Shown in pieces: positions 1-9,652 of a stretch of DNA of 64,000 nt (its first letter is position 1; every line of letters begins with the position of its first letter). Origin of the DNA: Cutaneotrichosporon cavernicola (Eukaryota > Basidiomycota > Tremellomycetes > Trichosporonales > Trichosporonaceae); assembly GCF_030864355.1 (NCBI RefSeq), contig NC_083397.1, forward strand, positions 682,001-746,000, read 5' to 3'. Both the position numbers and the translations under genes were made by a program. The notes under the pieces are model-generated. The model saw only the letters and a list, made by a program, of their open reading frames with translations, was not told where the DNA came from and did no database searches.

Positions 1-104
1 GCCCGGCCATAGCTGTCCCCCCAAGCTCGTCTGGCGACCTCTCCGCCCCTCCCTCGACATGCTCGATCCCCAGCACACCAACACGCGCGTATAGTCGTGG
101 CGAG

Positions 105-2396
105 ATGCTCACGTCCCCCCGGTTCGACTGGGACGTGCCACGGCCCCCACCGAGCGATGTGGACTCGGACTATCCCAGCCTCGAGTTTCCCAGTCCGCTG
201 CCTAGTCCTGGGTGTAAGTCTCGCCTCCATCTCATCGGGGGTGCGCTGTCCTTCCTTTGCCAAACCCACGTTCCACACTATCCCCTGGCTTGCTCATCGG
301 CGTCGCGAGGGCTGTGCCAGTGGACTCTACTCCGCGCATCCGCCCAGACCGTTCTCCTGGGACCACAGCTAACAGTAGTACCCCGCGTCGAATTCCGCTC
401 TACGCCTACGCCCGTCGTCGCGCGCGGCGGCGCAGCTTTCACTCCACGCCCATCACGTTTCCGCGAACCATCACCATCCTCGCCCAGCCGCTTAGGACGG
501 AAGATCAGCCTCAACAACCTCGGTCCGGCGTATGCTGCCGTCGAAGCTGAGCAGACGTTGCACCTCGAGGCGGTCGAAGGCATGGAGGAGCTGGAAGATT
601 TCGACGACGACGGCGACTCGACGTTCAGCTCGGCCAGCAGCTTCCCTGGTCTCGCGTCGCTGAGCAGTTTTCCTGGACGCGCGCGTCTAGGCCCACCTGT
701 GGAATTGCTGAGCGCGTCTGAGGTCGTTGCTGCGTCTGAGACAGAGGTTGTACCAGAACCAGCAGCGGAAGAGGAGGAGGAAGTGGAATATCAGCTAGAT
801 GAGGATGAGGTCGACCTCGAGCTCGACATGTGGGTATCCTCTACTATTGTCACCCACGACTCGCTGACCCCCAGCCGCCACCTCTCGCTCACGTCGACAT
901 CGACGGCCAACACATCGTCTTCCGACGGCGGGTCAGCGCCCACAACTCCCGGACGAAATCGCGACCTCTCTGCCTCCCTCGTTCCAACAGGCGCGTTGTC
1001 ACCTACGCTCTCAGCAATTTCCGCTTCGACCATTAGCAAGAGCGGCACGACCGACAGCCTGTGCTCTCCAACCGAGAGCATTGAGATCTTATCGCCCACC
1101 TCTTCACCGCCATTACGCGCACCAAGTGTGCCGGCCACGCCACGACATGAGGCGACGGGTTACGCCAGCGACGAGAGTGACATGATCGTCCCACGTCGAC
1201 GGCTGATCGGGCGGCGCATCATCGTCAGCGATGACGAGGACGCGCCGGCCCGGCCTCGTGGATTGCGTGGGCGGATCCCAGCTGCCATTGCAAAATTGAA
1301 CGCGTCCAGTGACGAGGACGAGGAGCCCGAGTTCCTTATGGACTCGAGTATGGACAGCGCGGGGTCTCTGCGCGAGTTCATCCTGTCAGACTCGGAGGTG
1401 GAGGAAGACGTCGCCGACGGTGGGGACGACGATGATGAAGAAGCGTCATCGTCTGAGGTGGATTCAGATGAACCTGCCACCGGCGACACTCTCCCGATAC
1501 CCGTGATCAACCTCGTCAGTGACAGCGAGGACGATCGGCCCTTGGCACCGTCGCCGCCCTCGTCTGCTGTGTTGACCTTCTCACCGCCCCCACCACCAGT
1601 GTCCGTGCCAGACATCGGCTCCATGTCCCTCTCTGAGCCAGCCAAGCTTGCCCCGCCGCCCCGGCCCCAGCCACGCAAACAGATGAGTCCACGTGAGTGG
1701 GAGGCCCACCGCGTAAAGTATGCGCAGGCGCTATTCGAAGAGCTCGACGTGAACGTGTTCGACGCGCAACTTGGTCGCAGAGGTGCCGGGTGCACCATCA
1801 AGTGGGATACACGTATCAACAAGAGTGCGGGGATGGCGCACCGCCGCGCAACGCGACACAAGGACGGTACCAGCAGCCAAGAGGTATGGATCGCGCTCGC
1901 AACCAAGGTCGTCACGGAAGAGAGACAGATTCGGGACACGCTCGCACACGAAATGTGTCACGTCGCGGCATGGGTTATCAGTAAAGAGTTCAAGAACCCA
2001 CACGGCAAGGTGTTCAAGACGTGGGGCCGCCAGGTCATGCGCGTGCGCCCCGATATCAGCGTGACTACAAAGCATGACTACGTCATCAATTACAAGTATG
2101 AGTGGCAGTGCACCAACGTCGAGTGCCGCAAAATCTATAAGCGGCACAGCAAGAGTATCGACACGACCCGGCAGTTGTGTGGAGCGTGTCGTTCCCGTCT
2201 TGCGCCACTGTTTGCGACCAAGGAACTCAGCCCGTACCAACAATACGTCAAGGCGTATATGAAGACGGCGCAGGCGGCCATGCCCGGCGCAACGTTTGGG
2301 CAGATCAGCCGCGCGCTCTCGGACCGCTGGACGGCTGCAAAGAGCGCAAGTGCCAGCGAGCACGAAGGATATTGGCGTGATTTTAGTTACCCATAA
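105..2396 (+). CDS. GCNA-like SprT-domain metalloprotease with C-terminal HMG box
   Basis: Probable nuclear DNA-protein-crosslink protease of the SprT/GCNA family. The first ~480 residues are low-complexity and very acidic, with repeated SDSE/SDDE-type stretches. A SprT-like domain follows, with the zinc-protease motif HEMCH near residue 560. Next comes a zinc ribbon (CTNVEC ... CGAC), then an HMG-box-like end (YQQYVKAYMKT ... ALSDRW). This order matches animal GCNA/ACRC. A likely intron at 214-375 (gtaagt ... gctaacag) is a multiple of three and stop-free, so the unspliced frame stays open; splicing gives about 709 residues. The start at 105 is the first ATG of the frame, but an upstream exon outside the window cannot be excluded. 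The stop lies 60 bp from the BRO1 stop on the opposite strand. The protease assignment is strong; the role in crosslink repair is inferred from the family. Confidence 0.85.
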   Translation: MLTSPRFDWDVPRPPPSDVDSDYPSLEFPSPLPSPGCKSRLHLIGGALSFLCQTHVPHYPLACSSASRGLCQWTLLRASAQTVLLGPQLTVVPRVEFRSTPTPVVARGGAAFTPRPSRFREPSPSSPSRLGRKISLNNLGPAYAAVEAEQTLHLEAVEGMEELEDFDDDGDSTFSSASSFPGLASLSSFPGRARLGPPVELLSASEVVAASETEVVPEPAAEEEEEVEYQLDEDEVDLELDMWVSSTIVTHDSLTPSRHLSLTSTSTANTSSSDGGSAPTTPGRNRDLSASLVPTGALSPTLSAISASTISKSGTTDSLCSPTESIEILSPTSSPPLRAPSVPATPRHEATGYASDESDMIVPRRRLIGRRIIVSDDEDAPARPRGLRGRIPAAIAKLNASSDEDEEPEFLMDSSMDSAGSLREFILSDSEVEEDVADGGDDDDEEASSSEVDSDEPATGDTLPIPVINLVSDSEDDRPLAPSPPSSAVLTFSPPPPPVSVPDIGSMSLSEPAKLAPPPRPQPRKQMSPREWEAHRVKYAQALFEELDVNVFDAQLGRRGAGCTIKWDTRINKSAGMAHRRATRHKDGTSSQEVWIALATKVVTEERQIRDTLAHEMCHVAAWVISKEFKNPHGKVFKTWGRQVMRVRPDISVTTKHDYVINYKYEWQCTNVECRKIYKRHSKSIDTTRQLCGACRSRLAPLFATKELSPYQQYVKAYMKTAQAAMPGATFGQISRALSDRWTAAKSASASEHEGYWRDFSYP

Positions 2397-2456
2397 ACAA
2401 TCATATGTGCTAATAATGTATCACTGGTGTCTATGTGCTTCTACATCAAACTAGAA

Positions 2457-5342
2457 CTAGATGACACCCTCGCCCCGCCGCTTACCCTCTTTACGGTAGG
2501 GGTTGTGGTCTGGGTCTCCGATGGGCCCCTGCCGCGCCTGGCTGCGGGTCATTCGTCGGGGTGAGTCGACGGCAGGTGCAGCTGCGCGCGAGGGCACCCC
2601 GCCGCTGCGTATGACGGGCTGCGGTGGCGGAGGGGGGAGGAAGTCGGCACTGCTCTGCCACTGTGCCGACGAGGGGTGAGCGAGGAACGGCGCTGTTACG
2701 GGTGGAGGAGACGTAGCTGGAGCCGGTGAGAATGTCTGTGGAGTCGAGGTGAGAGGCGAGGTGGCTGACGAGGTGCGAGGAGGCAGGGGCGCTGACGGTC
2801 CCGACGGCCGCACGGGCAACGCCGCTGGCGGCGGGCTCGGGACAAATTGCGGTGAAAGGGACGACTGGTGGTGCTGTTGCGCAGGCTGGTCAGCAAAGCT
2901 CACGTGTGCGAGCTGGTTAGTGACCTGTCCCACGTCCACGCGACGGGCGTTTAGGAACTGCGAACACGCGTCCTTGAACTGTTGGAGGTGGTTGGCGAGC
3001 TGGTTGTAGAACTTGATGCCCTCGTCGGCATTGTCAACAATCTCGCGCCACTTCCAGTACGCCATGTCCATGTCCTGGAGGCTGCGCTCGCGCTCCTTGA
3101 CGCGCGGGTCCTCCTTGCGCTCGGCGAGGAACGCCTCGTTCTGTTTCCGAATCTGCTCGAGCAGCTCATCCTGCCCGCCAGCCTCTGCGTCCATCTCGTC
3201 GCGTAGGCGGTCGTACTTGGCGGCTGCCTTGTCAAAGAGTGGCTCAAACCACTCAGGCTTTACGTCGCCGCTGCCACCGTGCGCGAGACGCGAGGCCTCC
3301 TGCAGTACCTCGGGGCGGACGTCGTCGTGTGCGGCTACAGCACGAGCCTCGGCTACGAGGGCAGCGCGGTGCGCGATTCTGTCGTCGAGCTCCTCCAGGG
3401 ATGCACGGAGAGGACGCACACTCGACGGCAGCGCAGCGTATGAACCGGTCGTGCTGGGCACGTGATCGTTGATAATATCCTCACCGTCGCTCAGGATCTC
3501 GATCATGTGCCGCCACTCCTCCCACTTGGCCCGCACCGTCCCATCACTGCTCGCCGCCTGTTTAAGCGTCGCATCGTACTGCCCTGCCATGCCGATGAGG
3601 TGGGTGTTTGCGACGTGCGACGGCTGCCGCGTCTCGGCGAGGTGTGGCTGCCGCTCGAGCAGCTGCTCGTTCTCCGTCGCCTCCTGGTCTAGGATATCCA
3701 TCGCATCCTCGAGCACCTTGGCGTTGCTCTTCGAGAGTCGCTTCACATCCATCAGCAGTGAGCGGATCTTGTCCGCGCCGCCAGCTGCGTCGACCTCCTC
3801 CGCCTTCTTGATCAGGCTTGGTGGGAGCCCGACCGGACGTTCTAACGCCTGTAGGCTGCCGGGAAGGTTGAGGGACTGAAGTGTGCTGGCAGCCACGCCG
3901 TCCAGTTCTTCGCGCTTGCCATCCATCTCGCGCACCACCGTGTCCTTGCGGTCGTCGTAGATGCTCAGCGCGAGGTGCACTCCATATGGCACGAGCTGGC
4001 TGAAGAGCGGTGGCTGCCCACTCCCGCCGTTCATGAGCCACGCGACTGGCTCAGAAATCTCGGTCGGCGTGTTCAGCTTGACCATGCCGACGCCAGCGAG
4101 CTGGGCAAGCTGGGATGCTGGCGGCACTGGGTCAATGTAGACGAGGTCGTTGTCGCGTACGGCGCGGTCCAGACTCGACTTGACCGCTGAGGACAGGCTC
4201 CGCAGGTCGCTGACGACTGCCTCGCTCACGCCCTTGCGTCCAGCATCTAGGCCCTTCTTGGCCAAGCCCTCCGCAACGCGCAGGCGTGCAATCTCCTGGC
4301 CGTATCTGCCCTTCTCCAGGTCGTCCTGGCTCTGGCGGTACTGCGCAGCAGCCTCGAAGTGATTCGCCTTGACCAGGACGTGGTTGGTCCAATTCTGGTG
4401 TCAGCTCCGATCTCAGCATGGCTAGCTTACCTGAGGGAAGTTCGATGCCGAAGGAAAGTCCATACCGTTGGCGGCCTTCAGCGATGACCGGTAGTACTCG
4501 GAAACCTGCAGTCAGAATGTCCTTGTGCAGACGTACCTTCATCGAAAGCTTGGCGACGAGCGCGTTCTTGTACGAGCCCTCTGAGTGTGAGCTCACAGCC
4601 CGGCGATGACAACTCACGCAACACGGCCTGCTGCCAGAAGCATTCCTGCGCCTGTGCGAGCACAAACTCGCGCATACTCGTAAGGAACGACTCGCTCATG
4701 TCGTACCCCGCCGCCTGTGGCGACGACATTTCGCCCTTGAGGGTAGGCAAGACGCTGGTGATGAGATAGTTGAGAATGCCGGCCGAAGACTGGTGTTAGC
4801 TTCAGCATGGGTCCGTAAGCGTACAGAGAGGTAGTTAAGGGCACGTTTGATGCCCTCTGCCTCAGCACGACGCTCCATCGCGGCGAGCGAGGCATAAATT
4901 GCGGCTGTGTTGTACAGCACGCTCGCGCGCTCGTACGTGAACGAGTTGAGGCTTATGATGGCGTCGGGAGTCATGCTGTACGGGGAAGGGAAGGGAAGGC
5001 GATATGCGAACGAGACGCCGATCTGCGTCAGCTCGCTCGCGAGGGTGGCGTACATCTGAGGGGAACTTTGTGGCCACAAACGCCAGCTGCGCGTGATACT
5101 TCATAAGACCCTTGATGATCTCGGGGTGAGCCTCAGTCTTTGGATCAACCCATTCGCGGCGCATCGCCACTAGGCTGTCGACGTCACGCCGGAATGCGTC
5201 GGGGTGCGCATCGCGGAAATGGCCCGAGATGTACTGCAGCAAGTGCTTGGAGAAGTCAGGCAGCGGGAGCGCCTGCTTGCTCGGCACAGCCAGGAAATTG
5301 GTCGCCTGCTGTCAGCTGATGAAGGGAAATTTAGCTAACCAT
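2457..5342 (-). CDS. BRO1: BRO1-domain ESCRT-associated protein (Bro1/Alix family)
   Basis: Endosomal adaptor that in yeast binds ESCRT-III Snf7 and recruits a deubiquitinase during multivesicular-body sorting. Seven coding exons: 5342-5340, 5305-5054, 5022-4825, 4789-4618, 4580-4537, 4505-4431 and 4394-2457, totalling 893 residues. Introns are 34, 31, 35, 37, 31 and 36 nt. The first coding exon is only the ATG, joined to ATNFLAVPSKQ. The N-terminal BRO1 domain (~1-390) shows IGVSFAYRLPFP, LNSFTYERASVLYN and ALVAKLSMK. A helical V-shaped region follows (~400-730), then a Pro/Ser-rich tail as in Bro1/Alix. The paralogue Rim20 is an alternative name; full length plus the long proline-rich tail favour Bro1. 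Confidence 0.88.
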
Positions 5343-5939
5343 GTCGCGCGAGGAAGGGACAAGAGACAATGTGTGGTTGCAAGATCTAGTTCTGTCTCCA
5401 CTGCCAGCTGTCAATCGATTGTTGGTGCGAGCATGTCTAATGCAGGGTGGCCACCCACAAACGCTTAGGCCAAGATGACGGAAGGCCACGTGAAAGGTTA
5501 CGTAAGAAAGATGGGTGGGAGAGGCTTGTGCTGACAGCATGGGTTGAGTTCACAGTGAGGCATCATCCAGATCCCCTTCGAACTTTGTGGTTTAATGAAA
5601 GTGTAACACTCTAGCCGGCCAGCTGCGCCATGCCCGAAGATGTCAAGACAAGAATGCTGCGCGCTCATCAACTTGAACATCGCTTGTAACTACCACGGTC
5701 AATGCAACACCGCCTGTGCACCAATCGCTGAAGTGACACAAACCTTATTCACACGGCCATCGGCCACGTCAGCCATGACCAGCAACGAAAGAGATGGCAA
5801 CAGTCAATGACATCAAGTACAACCCATTCTATAGCGGATGAAGGAGACACTAGCAGTCCGGATCGATCGCTGGCCGCGCATTATCGTTTACGAGATCGCG
5901 ATGGAGGACAATTCATACGGTGCGGTCGGGTGGGTATGT
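5343..5939. other. Intergenic region upstream of BRO1
   Basis: About 600 bp between the BRO1 start and the stop of the CYSTM gene, both on the minus strand. It should contain the BRO1 promoter and the CYSTM 3' end. I see no further gene, RNA or notable repeat. Confidence 0.5.
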
Positions 5940-6339
5940 TTAGAAGAGACAAGCGCCGAGGTCGAAGCAGAGAAGCATACCACAGAGCGCGGCTGAGGTT
6001 AGCTCAGTCTACACGGCGTGCGAAAACTTACCACAGCATCCGACACCTGCTGCGGCACCGGTACCTGCGCCGCCGCCACCAGGACGCTGCTGCTGGACGT
6101 AGATGGGCTGTTGCTGCTGGCCGCCGTACTGCATCTGTTGCTGCTGGCCGTATCCGCCGCCGTATCCGCCGCCGTAACCGCCCTGCTGGCCGTAGCCCTG
6201 GGGCATGTGCTGGACGGGGTACCACTTGCCGTCCGAGGCCTGGTACATGTTCTGGTTCTTCTAATGTTAGTGTGGGAGTTTGGGGCGTGATGGAGCGCAA
6301 AGGGTGGAGTAATGGCGCCCGAGGAATACTCACATCCAT
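5940..6339 (-). CDS. Small CYSTM (cysteine-rich transmembrane module) protein
   Basis: 95-residue tail-anchored protein in three exons: 6339-6334 (Met-Asp only), 6260-6032 and 5992-5940, with introns of 73 and 39 nt. The middle part is rich in Gln, Gly and Tyr (GYGQQGGYGGGYGGGYG; later PIYVQQQRPGGG). Splicing of the last exon creates the C-terminal module GCCAALCGMLLCFDLGACLF, a run of Cys within a short hydrophobic segment that is the hallmark of CYSTM. In fungi and plants such proteins are linked to stress tolerance and the plasma membrane; the role here is inferred from family. Without splicing, the diagnostic module is lost and the gene looks like a low-complexity fragment. Confidence 0.85.
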
Positions 6340-9152
6340 AGTGTGTAGCTTGATGTGAGTGTGTGAGCGAGAGTGAGATTGATGAAGAAATTAGTGGATC
6401 AGGCGTAGTGATCTTTGAAGATATAAAGAGATAAGTTGAGGGATTTAGGATACTGGGTGGCAACTTGATGGGTTGATGGGATGATGCATGTCGCTGATCA
6501 TGGACTGGTTTCGTACCTAAAACGAGCGTGGCTGTGCTCCAAGCGACGTTGAGAACCACGTGTCCTGATGCTGCGCTCAACTGCGTACTGCGTAATTAAC
6601 TGTGTATCTCACTGGCCTATTAGCTTCCAAAGGCCAAAGGGCTGTATCTTATTCCACCTCCACTCTTTCAAATTAAGGGATTGTTCTGGAAGGCACCGGA
6701 GGACCTGCGGAAGAATACCGGAAGCCTGGCGGGCTATCAGATTCCTCTCACTACTGCCCCACTCTGGTCATGGCCCCCCCCCCTCATTGCAACTGTTAAA
6801 CCCGTCATGACCACTCATCGTAACCTGCAACGAGGAGTGGTATGGTCTTAACGTGTCAGAACAACAAATATGCATGTCCTCGGACAGCGGATCGCCGTCG
6901 CCTTGAAATATGACACATGCCGGCTGCCATTTCCACAGCCGCCGGCGCATAGGAAGTAACAGAAAACGCCGAGCTCACTGTCCCCTCGCCGCCACCGTGG
7001 TGGTGGCGCAGACCAACGTTGCAGCCCTGGGGCCCTGGGCAAGTGTTCGCCAATTAGCGCAAGCGACGGTTGTTGACATTGTACTATGACGATGCTGCCG
7101 CTGGCCATAGAGGTGGCCAGGACAAGAGGCACCGGAGCAGCGTTTATGTCCCGGTCCGGCCACGGACCTGCTGATGTTGGCTTGCTTCACCGTGGGTAGG
7201 TCGTCCGCGAGCGTGTTGGCGGACAAAAGTGTTTTCCGCTGAATCCGCTGATGGACCAAGGCTCCCTATGCTCGGAGCTGCCTTGCCATTGCCGCAAATA
7301 TTTGCCAATGCCAGTCTCAGTCCCCGGAAATCCAGTCTTGGTATCTGGATGCCACGCGAGGGTGGTTGACGCCCCCGAGTAAGCGCGACGTTTCCGCGGC
7401 CCGTGTCCAAGACTTTGGGTGGGAGAGATCACTTGACGATCGTGCATGTATGTACTGTATGGAGCCTCGGCTGGACTCGTGTATCGTGAAAGTAAGCGGT
7501 ACTCGGCGCGAAGGAAGCGGGCATACCTGGCCTCGGCGATCGACAAACAGCGCCGGGGCGCATTCAGGTAGACAGGGATCTGGTCACAAGTGTGGGCACC
7601 TGCATACAAAGCGGTACGAGCGACAGTGGCGGCCACTCCGGTATCGCCGTTGGCTGAGCGGCAATGACGAGCAGATTGACGAGATGGTCCTGTATTCCTT
7701 GATATGGAGGGTTTTGGTTTGATGCGGCGGAGCTTGCCCGTGGACTGTCCGTACCACGGAACCAGTAAGATCAAGAGGACCCCAGGTAGTCACCACGGCG
7801 CCCCGCTCCGCACTACCCGCTGACGTTTGGTGCCAGTGCGTTTCGGGTAGGCTGCCCCGTGCACCACCAAGATTATTGTTTATGCGATCGCGACATGCAC
7901 GACGGCCACCCGGAGCGATCGGAAGCCGTCAAGGTCGAGCCCCAGCGTGTCGCTGCCGTGTGGTCCCGGGTCTAGTTACCCGGGCGTGCCAAGATCCAGT
8001 TGCCGACAACGATTGTTGAGGTTATGTCGGAAGATGTCGGGGAAAGGGCCTGATTAGTAGGACTAGAATGCATACAGTAAAGTAACAGCAACGGTCTCCG
8101 ATCACCGAGATGCCGGAAGCGCCTTTACCTTACGGATGCAAGGCGTTTGTTGCTGGCTGGGATATTGAGATGTTTGACGTGAGTGAGGGCCAACTTTGCA
8201 TCTCGGCGTCTCCGGCAGTTTAGCGGAGAGTTTTGCTACAGGACAAGTCGGATTCAGTCGACGCGTCCTGGGGGTTCTTTTCTGGGTATCACGCATCAAG
8301 TCAGGATAAGCACAAGGGGCCCGCCCGTTCTGGAGAGTAGATTTGACAATACATGCGAGACGTGGTCGAGTCGTGTCATGCTGTGCTAGGCAAGCAAGGG
8401 GTTCAAGCTCGTGCGGACTGATGGGATCCGAGCTGGTTGCAGTTAGCAGACCTAAGACTGGTTGTTAGGGCTGACGAGTGCTATGAGAGCTTGGGCTTTG
8501 GTGAGAGTCAACGATAATCTCTGATGGCATATCGCGGATGGAAATTCTATTGGTTGGATATTACCCACCTTGATATTACCCTGAATGCCATAGCCGCTCA
8601 TGCCGCAAACGCGACTGCTTGGGTGAGAGAAATGAGTTTGACAGTGACTATGTGTGTGAGCGGTCGAGCGGCCAAGCGGACCGGTACCTTCCTCCCCTTC
8701 CTCTCCCCTCCCTCTCCCTTTTGTCAACCAACACCCGTCCAACTAAGCCCTGTAGACTCTTAACCCACCCCCCCCCTCCCCACGAACCCCCACCGGAACA
8801 TTGTATCCCACCCACCCACCCCACCAAGTCCATCCTTATAACTTGGACTCGGTACCCTCTTGATATCTTTTCTCTTCCTTCCTTCGTCTCTTCGAGCGTT
8901 CGTTTACCCACTTGGTCGCACTCTCAAATCGCTTGCAACCGAAAAGGCGCGTCGCAACTTGTTGAGCATCTTTCCCTCTACTCGCTCTACTACGCCCTCG
9001 CCCACCTCCACTTGTCTTAAACCGCAACACGTCACCTCGGCTGCCTCTTGTCTCACATCTCCGGTCCTTGGAATCCGTGTGCCATCCCGGTTCTCTTGAA
9101 CTTTGTCCCTCCCCCTACTCTCTACCCTCCAACCCAAACCCCCACATCGCTA
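6340..9152. other. Long gene-free stretch upstream of pyruvate carboxylase
   Basis: About 2.8 kb with no coding region I can support on either strand; open frames here are short, unlike known families and of poor codon composition. The right part (about 8660-9150) becomes pyrimidine-rich with runs of C and CT, as expected for a promoter and transcribed leader. An isolated MSGYGIQG-coding ATG on the minus strand at 8601 is discussed under rejected items. Confidence 0.45.
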
Positions 9153-9652
9153 AATCGCAATGGCTGAGTCTCCTCAACCGGTGAGTTTCGAAATCTCATC
9201 CGTAGTGTGGTCCGTGCTAGGGATAGGCAGAGAGGGGAGCGGCGGCCTATTTGCATTGGCGCGGCTAGCTTGGGCCAAGCCGGTTGCGAGGTCGCCGGTA
9301 ATGATGGAGCCAACGGGGCGATCTGAAGCACACACAGCTGCTATGATCAACGTTGCGCCCTCAGACTGGCACTCTGGTTCGATGTTCGGAGCGCCGATGT
9401 GGCCGTTGGCCATAGCGCCAGGTGTCGCACTCAGGAGCAGCGAGCGTGCCAGCACTGGTGCTGCTCAACCAACAAGCTTGTTGGTTGAGCCGGAGCTTGC
9501 ACAGTGATCTCCTAGTCTTTCAACCACCTCTCCATCTCGAACGCCCTTCTTGTCCTTCTCACCGTTGCGCTTGTCGCCTACCCGATAATGTTTCCATAAG
9601 ATGTGAGCTGACACTCGCCTTTCCTCCTACCACTGCGCTCGCTCTGCCCACA
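9153..9652 (+). promoter_or_regulatory. Pyruvate carboxylase 5' leader with upstream ATG and probable leader intron
   Basis: An ATG at 9160 follows a pyrimidine/CA-rich leader, reads MAESPQP and runs directly into a consensus donor (gtgagt at 9181). No acceptor downstream joins this exon convincingly to the carboxylase frame. It is therefore either a short upstream ORF interrupted by a leader intron or an alternative first exon. Acceptor-like sequences occur near 9504 and 9600. A 28-bp perfect palindrome lies at 9463-9490. Confidence 0.45.
9463..9490. repeat. 28-bp perfect palindrome
   Basis: Two 14-base arms (GCTCAACCAACAAG and its exact reverse complement) meet at a central AAGCTT with no spacer. 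It lies inside the probable leader intron of pyruvate carboxylase. In RNA it could form a hairpin only with a few central bases unpaired; in DNA it could bind a dimeric factor. Confidence 0.9.

Noticed and set aside
8452..8742. Minus-strand ATG at 8601 reading MSGYGIQG, resembling the start of a small complex I subunit (NDUFS5 type), with a possible donor after it
   Set aside because: No downstream exon with the expected CFPFW-like and Cys-motif segments could be found down to about 8040. The match is only eight residues.
9422..9652. In-frame upstream extension of pyruvate carboxylase from 9422
   Set aside because: It has no ATG start, its composition is not coding-like, and it contains the palindrome and leader-like pyrimidine tracts. 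The ATG at 9653 is a better start.
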